Shown here piece by piece: positions 52,980 to 62,283 of a stretch of DNA of 64,000 bases. The number at the start of each line of letters is the position of its first letter. Position 1 is the first letter of the stretch. The translations under genes were made by a program, and so were the position numbers. Location: positions 163,231-227,230 of the forward strand of contig NZ_NEGA01000002.1 of NCBI RefSeq assembly GCF_002135315.1, read 5' to 3'. Origin of the DNA: Acinetobacter sp. ANC 3903. Its GTDB lineage: Bacteria; Pseudomonadota; Gammaproteobacteria; Pseudomonadales; Moraxellaceae. Below the pieces are notes generated by a model, which was given only the letters and a program-made list of their open reading frames with translations, had not been told where the DNA came from and made no database searches.

Positions 52980-54278
52980 ATGAGCACTATGCAACATACA
53001 GACGTATTAATTATCGGCGCAGGGCCATCGGGGAGTTCGGCAGCAGCATTACTGCGCCAAAAGGGCTATCAGGTCACGATCATCGAAAAACAACATTTTC
53101 CACGCTTTTCCATTGGCGAATCATTGCTGCCACAATCGATGGTATTTCTGGAAGAAGCTGGCCTGCTGGATACAGTACGTGAGCATGTCGAACAGTTTGC
53201 CTTCCAGTTTAAAAATGGCGCAGCCTTCTTAAAGGGCAAGCAGCGCAGTTTTTATGATTTCCGCGAGAAATTCAGCGATGGTCCAGGCACTACCTGGCAA
53301 GTACGCCGTGCCAATTTTGACCATTTGCTGGCACAGCAGGCAGAAAAATACGGTGCAGACATTCGTTTCGGTCATGAAGTAGTCGATGTTGATGTTGCGC
53401 CAGAACATCCGTTGTTAACCGTAAAAGATGAACAGCAAAATGTGTATCAGATTCAGGGTAAATTTTTACTCGATGCCAGTGGTTTTGGCCGAATCCTGCC
53501 AAAATTTTTGAATCTGGAAAGCCCATCCGATTTTCCGGTGCGCCGCGCAGTGTTTACCCATATTGAAGATGGCATTCTGGATGATCCTAATTTTGACCGC
53601 GAAAAAATCCTGATTACGGTGCATGCCAAAGATCCACGTGCCTGGTACTGGCTGATTCCATTTGCCGATGGCCGTTCATCTTTTGGTGTAGTGGCAGAAC
53701 AGGATTTCTTTGCGCACTATGGCTTTGATGGCAGTGCCGATGATGATCTGGAAGCTTTGTTCAAGCGTATTCTGGCAGATGAGGAAAGCCTGTCGCATGT
53801 ACTGTGCAATGCCAAATTTGACACGCCAGTACGTACACTGGTGGGCTATTCTGCCGATGTTAAACATCTGGCAGAACGTAACTATGCCTTGCTCGGCAAT
53901 GCCGGTGAATTCCTCGATCCGGTGTTTTCTTCCGGTGTAACGATTGCCTTGAAATCTTCAAGTCTGGTGATTCCTCTGGTCGATCAGGTGCTGCAAGGTC
54001 AGTCGGTCAATTGGATGAAGCAATACGAGCAACCGCTGCGTGCGGGCATTCAGGTGTTCCGCGCCTATGTGGAATCGTGGTATAGCGGTGAATTTCAGGA
54101 TGTGGTGTTTTCGAAAAATCAGGATGACAAAATCCGCCGTATGGTGTCATCGCTATTGGCAGGCTATGCCTGGGACAGTAGCAATCCAATTTATAAAAAT
54201 GCCAAAAAGCGTTTAAGCACGCTGGCAGAATATTGCCGTGATCCGCAGTTACAACACATCGAGATAAACGGTGCCTAG
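52980..54278 (+). CDS. FAD-dependent oxidoreductase (halogenase/geranylgeranyl reductase-like)
   Basis: A 432-residue flavoprotein with the FAD-binding GAGPSGSSAAALL at the N terminus, the second motif FLLDASGFGRILP, and GNAGEFLDPVFSSGV, typical of the tryptophan halogenase-like/GGR superfamily. The halogenase WxWxIP motif appears as AWYWLIPFADGRSS, not identical, so halogenation is doubtful. Similar flavoproteins occur in aryl polyene clusters; the modification is not established. The stop is one base before the lipoprotein gene. Confidence 0.8.
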   Translation: MSTMQHTDVLIIGAGPSGSSAAALLRQKGYQVTIIEKQHFPRFSIGESLLPQSMVFLEEAGLLDTVREHVEQFAFQFKNGAAFLKGKQRSFYDFREKFSDGPGTTWQVRRANFDHLLAQQAEKYGADIRFGHEVVDVDVAPEHPLLTVKDEQQNVYQIQGKFLLDASGFGRILPKFLNLESPSDFPVRRAVFTHIEDGILDDPNFDREKILITVHAKDPRAWYWLIPFADGRSSFGVVAEQDFFAHYGFDGSADDDLEALFKRILADEESLSHVLCNAKFDTPVRTLVGYSADVKHLAERNYALLGNAGEFLDPVFSSGVTIALKSSSLVIPLVDQVLQGQSVNWMKQYEQPLRAGIQVFRAYVESWYSGEFQDVVFSKNQDDKIRRMVSSLLAGYAWDSSNPIYKNAKKRLSTLAEYCRDPQLQHIEINGA

Positions 54279-54279
54279 A

Positions 54280-54831
54280 ATGAAACTGAAATGGACGGTG
54301 ATGTTAATCAGTGCAGTGCTACTGTGTGGCGGCTGTCAATCCATGCTGCCTCAAGCACCAGGTCTGGCCACGGCGGCCTGGGCTGCACAGAATTATCAGC
54401 GTCAGGATCAGTTGGAAATTCAGTGGAAAGAGCAGAGTTTTAGCTTTTTACTGTATCAGCAACAACAGGGTTCCAAGCTGGAAATGCTGGCTTTAACCCT
54501 GACTGGGCAGCAGTTATTCAAGCTCAGTTTTGATGGCCGCAAGGTTCATGTCGAACAGCGCATTGCACCAATGAAGTTGTTGCCATTTGAATTTGTAGTG
54601 CGCGATATTCTCTATGCAACTTATCCGAATTTTGCCCAGTTACAGCAGCAGAATGTCCGTATTGAAACTTCAGCTCCGGCCCGAAAAGTATTTATCAATC
54701 AGCAGCATGTGCTCAATATTCAGCAGCAGGGTGATGCCATTGAGCTGAACAATGTACAGGTGCCGTATCAAATGGTGATTAGTCCTATTAATGATGGTTT
54801 AGCGAATACTGATGCGGACAGCACTGAATAA
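54280..54831 (+). CDS. APE-cluster lipoprotein (DUF3261-like)
   Basis: A 183-residue predicted lipoprotein: a short signal (VMLISAVLLCGGC) with acylated Cys at about residue 19, a slightly non-standard lipobox because of the extra Cys at -3. The mature part is beta-rich and Gln-rich (LEIQWKEQSFSFLLYQQQQG in outline), resembling LolB-type folds. With the LolA-like and MMPL proteins it may complete a polyene delivery path to the outer membrane, acting as acceptor. The ATG at 54280 is preferred over a GTG three codons upstream. Confidence 0.78.
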   Translation: MKLKWTVMLISAVLLCGGCQSMLPQAPGLATAAWAAQNYQRQDQLEIQWKEQSFSFLLYQQQQGSKLEMLALTLTGQQLFKLSFDGRKVHVEQRIAPMKLLPFEFVVRDILYATYPNFAQLQQQNVRIETSAPARKVFINQQHVLNIQQQGDAIELNNVQVPYQMVISPINDGLANTDADSTE

Positions 54832-54843
54832 TAAGGGATGATT

Positions 54844-56043
54844 ATGGACGATAAAATCACGACACAACATTCTGCGGTGGGCATTCAGTTTAGCGTCGGC
54901 TTATCTGCACTCGGAAATACGGCTGAACAGATCAAACAGACGCTGATTACACCGCAAAATACCTTGAGCTTGGTTTCAGGATTTATTCCAGAAAAACAGG
55001 TCTGGGTGGGTGCCTATCAGCAGCCTTTAATCGAAAACATTCCTGAGTTTTTGCAAGATGTAGATTCGCGTAATCTACGTTTTGCCTTAACCGCTTTAAG
55101 TGCTATTGAAAGCGAAATCCGCAACTATACCGCGCAATTCGATCGTAAGCGTCTGGCGATTATTCTAGGCACTTCAACCTCAGGCATTGCTGATAATGAA
55201 AAGTTGCTAAAACAGTATTTTAATAATCAGGCGAATGTAGAGGTTCAGCACTACAAACAGGAAATGGGTAGTCTGGCCAAAGGCCTGCAAATGTATCTGG
55301 GCTGGGAAGGTCCTGCATACACCATTTCCACCGCTTGTTCTTCCAGTGCCAAAGCCATGGCAGCAGGACAGCGTTTGATCAATGCCGGTCTGGCTGATGC
55401 GGTACTGGTCGGTGGTATTGATACCCTATGTAAGCTAACCCTGAACGGTTTTCACAGTCTGGAAAGCCTGGCTCATGATTTATGTCAGCCCTGTGGTGCA
55501 CAGCGTGACGGCATTAATATTGGCGAAGCGGCCGGGCTGTTTTTATTGTCCAAAGAAACCGCCCCCGTGATGCTGATGTCAGCCGGCGAGTCGATGGATG
55601 CCTGGCATATTTCTGCGCCGCATCCGGAAGGAAAAGGCGCGGCCGAAGCCATGCAAAAAGCGCTGGATATGGCAGGTGTTACAGCCAGCGAGATTGGCTA
55701 TTTAAATATGCACGGAACGGCAACCCCGCAAAATGATGCCATGGAAATCAAAGCCGTGCAGACGGTATTTCAGTCACATGATGTTCCTATCAGCAGTACG
55801 AAACATAAAACCGGACATTGTCTGGGTGCAGCAGGTGCCATTGAAGCAGTGATCTGTCAGCAGGTGCTAGCCGACCAATCCTGGTTACCACTGCATCATT
55901 CAGGCAATATCGACCAGGAACTGGACGAAGCCAACTATGTGCTGGAAGCAGCATTACAACCACCGATTCATTATGTGATGAGCAATTCATTTGCCTTTGG
56001 TGGCAGTAATATTAGTTTGATTTTTGGAACAAAACTGAAATGA
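54844..56043 (+). CDS. Beta-ketoacyl-ACP synthase (APE, FabB/F-like)
   Basis: A 399-residue condensing enzyme with the catalytic triad Cys165 (ISTACSSSAKAM), His in NMHGTATPQND and His in KHKTGHCLGAAGA. It extends the chain with malonyl-ACP. AAGGG lies 6 bases before the ATG at 54844. It overlaps the dehydratase gene (ATGA). It is one of two complete ketosynthases in the operon, in addition to the truncated first gene. Confidence 0.9.
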   Translation: MDDKITTQHSAVGIQFSVGLSALGNTAEQIKQTLITPQNTLSLVSGFIPEKQVWVGAYQQPLIENIPEFLQDVDSRNLRFALTALSAIESEIRNYTAQFDRKRLAIILGTSTSGIADNEKLLKQYFNNQANVEVQHYKQEMGSLAKGLQMYLGWEGPAYTISTACSSSAKAMAAGQRLINAGLADAVLVGGIDTLCKLTLNGFHSLESLAHDLCQPCGAQRDGINIGEAAGLFLLSKETAPVMLMSAGESMDAWHISAPHPEGKGAAEAMQKALDMAGVTASEIGYLNMHGTATPQNDAMEIKAVQTVFQSHDVPISSTKHKTGHCLGAAGAIEAVICQQVLADQSWLPLHHSGNIDQELDEANYVLEAALQPPIHYVMSNSFAFGGSNISLIFGTKLK

Positions 56044-56477
56044 TGGATGCAGTACAGTTTATCCCGCATGAACAGCCCATGGTGTTTGTCGATCATCTGA
56101 TTGAAGCCAATGATGTGTTTGCCATTGCGGAATTGGTGATTCGGCCTGAACTGATGTTTTGTGAAGCTGAAGGCCTACCGACCTGGACCAGTATTGAGTT
56201 GATGGCACAGACTATTAGCATCTATGCTGGGCATAAAGGAAAAATGTCGGGCTTGCCACCGAAAATCGGGTTTTTATTGGGCACGCGTAAAATGCAGTTG
56301 CCCGTGCCTTATTTTGCTTTAGGGGAAAGCATCAGGATTAAAGCCGAACAAGGCTATTTACATGAGGGGCTGGGGCAGTTTCACTGTGAAATTGAATACC
56401 GGGAACATCGCTTTAGTGCCATGTTGAGTGTATTTGAGCCGCCAGAAATGAAAGAAGAGATCAGGAAGTCAGTGTGA
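56040..56477 (+). CDS. 3-hydroxyacyl-ACP dehydratase, APE hotdog type
   Basis: A 145-residue hotdog protein of the ApeP-like/FabZ-like dehydratase group (FIPHEQPMVFVDHLIEAND, then WTSIELMAQTISIYAGHK). The His in IPHEQPM and the Glu in SIELMAQ are the likely catalytic pair. It creates the double bonds that are left unreduced, giving a conjugated polyene, because the operon has no enoyl reductase. It overlaps both neighbours. Confidence 0.88.
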   Translation: MMDAVQFIPHEQPMVFVDHLIEANDVFAIAELVIRPELMFCEAEGLPTWTSIELMAQTISIYAGHKGKMSGLPPKIGFLLGTRKMQLPVPYFALGESIRIKAEQGYLHEGLGQFHCEIEYREHRFSAMLSVFEPPEMKEEIRKSV

Positions 56478-57199
56478 ATAGACGAATTTTAGTAACAGGC
56501 TCAAGCCGCGGAATTGGTAAAGCCATTGCCTTGCAACTGGCACAGGCAGGATTTGATGTCACCGTCCATGCACGCTCCAGACTACAAGAAGCCGAACAGG
56601 TCGTTCAGGAAATTCAGGCCTTGGGACAATCCAGCCATGCACTTTTATTTGACGTAAATGAGCGCGAAAAAGTCATGCAATTGCTGGAGCAAGATGTTGC
56701 AGAACATGGCGCATTTTATGGTGTGGTATTGAATGCAGGTTTAACCCGTGATGCAGCATTTCCGGCTTTAACCGACAGTGACTGGGATGAAGTGGTCTCG
56801 ACTTCACTGGATGGTTTTTATAATGTTTTAAAACCGCTGGTGATGCCGATGATTCGTCTGAAAAAAGGCGGACGTATTGTGACTTTATCTTCTGTGTCAG
56901 GCTTGATGGGTAATCGTGGACAAGTGAATTACAGTGCGGCAAAAGCCGGTTTAATTGGTGCGACAAAGGCTTTGGCGCTGGAATTGGCGAAACGCAAAAT
57001 TACCGTTAACTGTGTGGCACCAGGTTTGATTGAAACAGAAATGGTCACCGAAGAAGTCAAAGAACATGCCTTGAAGATGATTCCATTACAACGCATGGGG
57101 CATGTTGATGAAGTGGCCAAGGCCGTAAAATTTTTATGCAGTGATGATGCCAGCTATATCACCCGACAGGTGATTTCAGTCAATGGGGGCTTGATTTGA
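56474..57199 (+). CDS. 3-oxoacyl-ACP reductase, FabG-like
   Basis: A 241-residue short-chain dehydrogenase with the NADP motif TGSSRGIGKAIALQLA, NAG in LNAGLTRDAAF, and the Ser-Tyr-Lys catalytic set (LSSVSGL and VNYSAAKAG). It reduces the 3-keto group after each condensation. It starts with GTG overlapping the dehydratase stop (GTGA), preceded by AGGA. Confidence 0.93.
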   Translation: MNRRILVTGSSRGIGKAIALQLAQAGFDVTVHARSRLQEAEQVVQEIQALGQSSHALLFDVNEREKVMQLLEQDVAEHGAFYGVVLNAGLTRDAAFPALTDSDWDEVVSTSLDGFYNVLKPLVMPMIRLKKGGRIVTLSSVSGLMGNRGQVNYSAAKAGLIGATKALALELAKRKITVNCVAPGLIETEMVTEEVKEHALKMIPLQRMGHVDEVAKAVKFLCSDDASYITRQVISVNGGLI

Positions 57200-58419
57200 T
57201 GAAACGTGTTGTGGTCACGGGCATGGCCGGGATTACCTCTTTGGGTGAAACCGCAGAGCAGATTTTTAGTCAGTTTGAACAGGGCAAAAGTGGTATCCGC
57301 TACATGCCCGACTGGGAAGTGTATACCGACTTGCGCAGTAAACTGGGCGGTCCAGTTGAATCCTATACCATCCCAAAGCATTTTAATCGTAAGGTGACCC
57401 GCGGCATGGGACGAGTCGCTTTAATGTCAACCGTATGTGCGGAAAAGGCTCTTGAAGATGCAGCGCTGTTAAATGACCCAATCTTAAGCAGTGGTCAAGC
57501 CGGTGTGGCATTTGGTTCATCCGCAGGCAGTGTCGATGCAATTGGCGAGTTTGGCAGCATGTTGATTGATAACAACATGAACAAGCTCAATGCCACTACT
57601 TATATCCGCATGATGTCGCATACCAGTGCCGTCAACATGACCGTTTATTTTGGCTTAAAAGGCTTAACCTTGCCGACTTCAAGTGCCTGTACTTCGGGTT
57701 CCATGGCGATTGGCCAGGCCTATGAAGCGATTAAATATGGCAAGCAGACGGTAATGCTGGCCGGTGGGGCAGAGGAACTCAGCGCCGCAGGTTCTGCGGT
57801 GTTCGATGTACTGCTGGCCACCAGTAGCCAAAATGAATATCCAGAAAAAACACCGCGTCCATTCGATGCTAAGCGTGATGGTCTGGTGGTCGGTGAAGGG
57901 GCTGGCTGTTTAATTCTGGAAGAATATGAGCATGCCAAAGCACGGGGTGCCAAAATTTATGCAGAAATTATCGGTTATGGCAGCAATACCGATGGTCAGC
58001 ACGTCACCCGTCCAGATTCAGATATGATGGGACGTTGTATGCAACTGGCATTATCAGATGCGCAAATTCCGGCAGATCAGGTGGACTATGTCAATGCGCA
58101 CGGTACATCCACCGATCAAGGCGATATTGCGGAAACCCAAGCCACTGCTCACGTACTGGGCAAAAAACCGATCAGCTCACTGAAAAGCTATTTCGGGCAT
58201 ACGTTGGGCGCCTGCGGGGCAATTGAAGCGTGGCTCAGTATCGAGATGATGGCACGGGATACTTTCATCCCGACTTTAAATCTGGATGAAATTGATGCGG
58301 CCTGCGGCGATCTGGATTACATCGTCAAACAACCAAGAAATATGCATGCCGATATTATTATGAGCAACAATTTTGCTTTTGGAGGAATCAATACCTCCCT
58401 GATTTTTAAACGTGTCTAA
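57199..58419 (+). CDS. Beta-ketoacyl-ACP synthase (APE, FabF-like)
   Basis: A 406-residue condensing enzyme, closer to FabF than the other copy. The catalytic Cys164 is in TSSACTSGSMAIG, with His in NAHGTSTDQGD and His in YFGHTLGACGA. The start ATG overlaps the FabG stop by one base (TGATG). It probably pairs with the truncated ketosynthase or the other KS as a heterodimer, as is known for aryl polyene synthases. Confidence 0.92.
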   Translation: MKRVVVTGMAGITSLGETAEQIFSQFEQGKSGIRYMPDWEVYTDLRSKLGGPVESYTIPKHFNRKVTRGMGRVALMSTVCAEKALEDAALLNDPILSSGQAGVAFGSSAGSVDAIGEFGSMLIDNNMNKLNATTYIRMMSHTSAVNMTVYFGLKGLTLPTSSACTSGSMAIGQAYEAIKYGKQTVMLAGGAEELSAAGSAVFDVLLATSSQNEYPEKTPRPFDAKRDGLVVGEGAGCLILEEYEHAKARGAKIYAEIIGYGSNTDGQHVTRPDSDMMGRCMQLALSDAQIPADQVDYVNAHGTSTDQGDIAETQATAHVLGKKPISSLKSYFGHTLGACGAIEAWLSIEMMARDTFIPTLNLDEIDAACGDLDYIVKQPRNMHADIIMSNNFAFGGINTSLIFKRV

Positions 58420-58439
58420 CAACAACTAGAGGGTACATC

Positions 58440-58874
58440 ATGTTCATTAAAAAATTAGCACTTACAGCTGCATTGTGTTTGGGTGGGGTCGTTTCAGCTC
58501 AGGCCGCAGATCAAATGCATGACTTCAACTTTCAGGAAGCGGTCAGTCGTGCCGTTGCTGACGGTACGCTGGACGGTTCGGTTAAGTTTTATTTGGCAGG
58601 AACCAAAGCGGGGGGCAAGGTCATACAAAAAGGTTTGGTGACCAACAAGAAAACCAATGGCTTTGCCAAATCTGCCGAAACATCATGCGATCATGTTTTG
58701 CGTTCAGCCTTAATCCAGTTCCAGAACACTGCCAAGGCAAAGGGTGCCAATGCCGTGATCAATATCGTGAGTTTCTATAAATCCAATGAAACCAAGAGCA
58801 GCACGACTTATCAATGTGCCAAAGGCATGGCGGTTGCAGGGGTAGCATTAAAAGGGGATATTGCCAAGCTATAA
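58440..58874 (+). CDS. Small secreted protein at the end of the APE operon
   Basis: A 144-residue protein with a clean signal peptide ending VVSAQAA. The mature part has two Cys (SAETSCDHVL and TTYQCAKGM), which could form a disulfide in the periplasm, and a GANAVINIVSFYKS segment reminiscent of small YbjQ-like beta folds. Proteins of this type close many aryl polyene clusters and are sometimes mislabelled as excinuclease. I assign no function. It lies 20 bases after the ketosynthase and before the terminator. Confidence 0.78.
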   Translation: MFIKKLALTAALCLGGVVSAQAADQMHDFNFQEAVSRAVADGTLDGSVKFYLAGTKAGGKVIQKGLVTNKKTNGFAKSAETSCDHVLRSALIQFQNTAKAKGANAVINIVSFYKSNETKSSTTYQCAKGMAVAGVALKGDIAKL

Positions 58875-58940
58875 GCTTGAGCATTTCAATCTATAAAATG
58901 TCTAGTTAAAGGTACAGCATTTTGTATTTTTGACCTGCAT

Positions 58941-58971
58941 AAAAAGGCCCATCATCTGATGGGCCTTTTTT
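58941..58971. terminator. Bidirectional terminator between the APE operon and secF
   Basis: AAAAAGGCCCATC/GATGGGCCTTTTT forms a strong stem with a 4-base loop and T runs on both strands; it ends the polyene operon and the convergent sec operon. Confidence 0.93.
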
Positions 58972-59027
58972 ATATCTATTTAAAGAAGAATGAACCGAAA
59001 CGACTTAGATCACTTAGACCTCATAGA

Positions 59028-59993
59028 TCATTTAGGAATTTCTTCTTCTTCAAATTCAGGTTTAACCTGAACAATAAAGTCCTGACGGTTCAGACCGCGC
59101 CATAAGGCAAATGCAGTACCAATATAAATTGAAGAATAAGTACCGACAAACACCCCAATAAACATGGCGACAGAGAACCAGTGCAAACCTTCACCACCCA
59201 GGAACATCATTGCCACAACAACCAGCAATAAAGTCATTGAGGTATGAATGGTACGACGTAAAGTTTCAGTCAAAGAAATATTGACCACTTCACGAGGCGT
59301 AGCACCGCGAATCTTACGGAAATTTTCACGGATACGGTCAGATACCACGATGTTATCGTTTAGCGAGAAGCCTAATAGTGCAAGAATGGCTGCCAATACG
59401 GTTAAGTCAAATGGCCATTGCATCATGGCAAAAACACCAATGGTTACAATGACGTCGTGGAATAACGAAAGCACCGCACCTAAAGCCAGCTTAAACTCGA
59501 AACGGATGGTCACGTAAACCAGCATTAACAGTAATGCCAGTGCTACGGCACCTGCCGAACGAATATAAAGCTCATTACCGACTTGTCCACCGACAGAATC
59601 TACCTTGTGGACTTCAGCCGGATTGTTAGGTAATTGCACCGCTTTGGTGATGGCGTTATTCAGATCTTCTACTTCAATGTCTTGAACGGGCATACGAACC
59701 AAAAGATCTTTGTTGCTACCCAGGGTTTGCACTACAGCATCTTTAAAACCGGCCTGATTTAGCGCCTGGATCACTTCAACCTGATTGGCCGGTTGTTTAT
59801 AGTTCAGCTCGGCAGACACACCGCCAGTAAAGTCCAAACCGAGGTTTAGACCTTTGGTGGCAATAAAGAAAATGCTGGCCAAGGTTAAAAGAATAGAGAT
59901 GATTGCCGCAGGTTTGGCAATCTTCATAAAGTCTATGATGCGCTCATCATCTGGGCGACCGTATTTCTTTTTCGGTTGAGTCATATCAGTCAT
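59028..59993 (-). CDS. secF: Protein translocase subunit SecF
   Basis: RND-type accessory subunit of the Sec translocon that with SecD uses the proton gradient to help pull preproteins into the periplasm. It is 321 residues with six membrane helices. Motifs are LNLGLDFTGGVSAELNY after the first helix and ALLGFSLNDNIVVSDRIREN. It lies 10 bases after secD. The C-terminal tail is acidic (FEEEEIPK). Confidence 0.96.
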   Translation of the reverse strand: MTDMTQPKKKYGRPDDERIIDFMKIAKPAAIISILLTLASIFFIATKGLNLGLDFTGGVSAELNYKQPANQVEVIQALNQAGFKDAVVQTLGSNKDLLVRMPVQDIEVEDLNNAITKAVQLPNNPAEVHKVDSVGGQVGNELYIRSAGAVALALLLMLVYVTIRFEFKLALGAVLSLFHDVIVTIGVFAMMQWPFDLTVLAAILALLGFSLNDNIVVSDRIRENFRKIRGATPREVVNISLTETLRRTIHTSMTLLLVVVAMMFLGGEGLHWFSVAMFIGVFVGTYSSIYIGTAFALWRGLNRQDFIVQVKPEFEEEEIPK

Positions 59994-60003
59994 CTTCGAT
60001 CTC

Positions 60004-61902
60004 CTAAATGCTCAACTTTTTCAAGTTACGTTTTTTGCCATAAATAATTTGCACAATCGCACGGGTTACAGTAATGGCTGTAAACATCGAGCAGACAATA
60101 CCAATCATCAAGGTGACCGCGAAGCCCTTAATCGGACCGGTACCGATGGCAAACAGAATAAACGCAACCAGGAAGGTGGTTAAGTTCGAGTCAAAAATGG
60201 TGTTATAGGCTCGATCATAGCCCGCGACAATCGCCTGTTTGGGTGAGGCACCCCATTTCATTTCTTCCCGTATCCGCTCACAGATCAGTACGTTGGCATC
60301 GACCGCCATACCAATGGTAATCACGATACCGGCAATACCCGGAAGGGTGAGGGATGCGCCAATCCATGACATCACTGTCAGGATCATGGCCAGGTTAGCC
60401 ACCAGGGCGAAGTTGGCAATCAGACCGAATAGACGGAAGAACACCACCATCCAGATTGCGACCAGAATGAAACCGATTTGAGTCGATAACACACCTTTGT
60501 CAATGTTTTCCTGACCCAGGCTAGGACCAACCACACGTTCTTCGACGAAGTACATCGGCGCAGCAAGGGCACCGGCACGAAGCATCAATGCAAGTTCAGC
60601 GGCTTCCTGAGGTGAATCCAGACCAGTAATACGGAACTGGGAACCTAATACTGCCTGAATGGTAGCAGCATTGATGATCACGGATTCAGCATAAGGGGTA
60701 CGAACTTCAGTTTGCGCACCAGTCACAGGATCTGGAACATAACTGATCTTCTGCTTGTTCTCGATGAACAATACCGCCATGCGTTTACCAACTGCATTAC
60801 GGGTTGCATCGGCCATCAGCTTACCGCCAGCGCTGTCCAAAGTAATGTTTACTTCAGCACCACCGGTATCCTGACTAAAGCCACTAGAAGCATTCTGTAC
60901 ACGTTCACCGGTCAAAATACGGTTGCGGTTGAGCAGTAATTGACGACCGCTATCCAGCGATTCATAAGCAAAAGCTTCTGTACCTGGTGGAAGTGTGCCT
61001 TTTACCTGACCCGTATATGGATCGATATACTGGTCATTCAAATCGGAAACGATACGGAATTCCAGGTTCGCTGTACGACCCAAGACACGTTTCGCTTCAG
61101 CAGTGTCTTGCACCCCTGGCAGTTCAACCACAATACGGTTGCTACCTTGGGTTTGAACCAATGCTTCCGCTACGCCTAACTCGTTAATACGGTTACGTAA
61201 GGTGGTTAAGTTCTGATTGACGGCATAAGACTGAATTTCCTGCTTGCGTACATCGGTATAGTTCAGACGTAAAGTTGAACCCGAAGCAGAAGCAAGCGCC
61301 TGCTGGTTAAATTCATTACCATTACGGCGCAAGAAGTCCATCACCGCTTCACGGTCGCTGTTATTGGCAAACTGTACGGTAATGGTATTGTTATTCAAAG
61401 CAAGGCTGTTGAATTTTAACTTGTTGTCACGGAATTGACGGCGTAAATCGGTCGCTGAGGTTTCCATGCGCTGGCTAATGGCCTTGTCCATATCCACTTC
61501 CAGCAAGAAGTGCACACCACCACGTAAATCCAGACCCAATTTCATTGGTTTGGCACCAATTTTTTGTAGCCATTCCGGAGTGGTTGGAGCAAGGTTCAAT
61601 GCAACAACATAATTATCACCAAGCCCACGACGTAACACTTCTTTAGCTTTTAGCTGTGCTTCAGAAGAGTCGAGACGTAAAAGGGCAGCATTATTGCTAA
61701 AGCTGTTGTCATGGCTGGTAATTTTTTCACTTTCTAATAATTGCTCTGCTTTTTGTACGATGCTTTGGTCAATCTGGGTACCAGCTTTGGCACCAGAAAT
61801 TTGAACAGCAGGTTCATCGGGATACAAACTAGGCAGGGCATATAATGTACTGATCAGCAAAACCACGATGATCAGCAGATATTTCCATGCTGGGTAACGC
61901 AT
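60004..61902 (-). CDS. secD: Protein translocase subunit SecD
   Basis: A 632-residue partner of SecF with six membrane helices and a large periplasmic P1 domain. The family motif MKLGLDLRGGVHFLLEVD is near residue 117, and the membrane Asp-containing IVITIGMAVDANVLICERIREE in outline is near residue 530. It is the usual gene order tgt-yajC-secD-secF. A terminator-like hairpin separates it from yajC. Confidence 0.96.
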   Translation of the reverse strand: MRYPAWKYLLIIVVLLISTLYALPSLYPDEPAVQISGAKAGTQIDQSIVQKAEQLLESEKITSHDNSFSNNAALLRLDSSEAQLKAKEVLRRGLGDNYVVALNLAPTTPEWLQKIGAKPMKLGLDLRGGVHFLLEVDMDKAISQRMETSATDLRRQFRDNKLKFNSLALNNNTITVQFANNSDREAVMDFLRRNGNEFNQQALASASGSTLRLNYTDVRKQEIQSYAVNQNLTTLRNRINELGVAEALVQTQGSNRIVVELPGVQDTAEAKRVLGRTANLEFRIVSDLNDQYIDPYTGQVKGTLPPGTEAFAYESLDSGRQLLLNRNRILTGERVQNASSGFSQDTGGAEVNITLDSAGGKLMADATRNAVGKRMAVLFIENKQKISYVPDPVTGAQTEVRTPYAESVIINAATIQAVLGSQFRITGLDSPQEAAELALMLRAGALAAPMYFVEERVVGPSLGQENIDKGVLSTQIGFILVAIWMVVFFRLFGLIANFALVANLAMILTVMSWIGASLTLPGIAGIVITIGMAVDANVLICERIREEMKWGASPKQAIVAGYDRAYNTIFDSNLTTFLVAFILFAIGTGPIKGFAVTLMIGIVCSMFTAITVTRAIVQIIYGKKRNLKKLSI

Positions 61903-61925
61903 CTATTTTCTTCTTAAAATGAAAA

Positions 61926-61945
61926 AGTCGTGCAAGGGCACGACT
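61926..61945 (-). terminator. Terminator-like hairpin between yajC and secD
   Basis: AGTCGTGC/GCACGACT around a 4-base loop. On the minus strand it is followed by TTTTTC, so part of the yajC transcripts may stop here before secD. Confidence 0.6.
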
Positions 61946-61953
61946 ATTTTTGA

Positions 61954-62283
61954 TTAGAGATTATTTAATGTGCCTTCAGGCAGAATTGAAATCACACTTG
62001 CGCGCTGAATTTTTACTTCTACGCCACGGCTTAATTCAACCACTGCAAAATCACCTTCAATTTTAGTGATTTTGCCCATCAGACCACCCGCAAAAACCAC
62101 TTCGCTCCCTACACCCAGGCTTTCAACCAAAGTGCGGTGTTCCTTGGCACGTTTCGCTTGAGGGCGCCAGATCAGGAAATAGAAGATTGCGACAAATACC
62201 GCAATCATCAAAAGGTTGGTCACCAAACTTGGTTGTTGTGCAGCTTCACCTGCTGCGTGAGCAGTAGAAATAAAAAGGCTCAT
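61954..62283 (-). CDS. yajC: Sec translocon accessory subunit YajC
   Basis: A 109-residue single-span membrane protein that joins SecD-SecF. The N-terminal part includes the hydrophobic helix LLMIAVFVAIFYFLIWRPQ ending in the conserved WRPQAKRAKEH, then VGSEVVFAGGLMGKI. It is located between tgt (103-base gap) and secD. Confidence 0.95.
   Translation of the reverse strand: MSLFISTAHAAGEAAQQPSLVTNLLMIAVFVAIFYFLIWRPQAKRAKEHRTLVESLGVGSEVVFAGGLMGKITKIEGDFAVVELSRGVEVKIQRASVISILPEGTLNNL

Noticed and set aside
52980..54278. Tryptophan-type halogenase
   Set aside because: The WxWxIP-like motif is imperfect and the conserved catalytic-Lys segment of halogenases was not found; called only as a flavoprotein.
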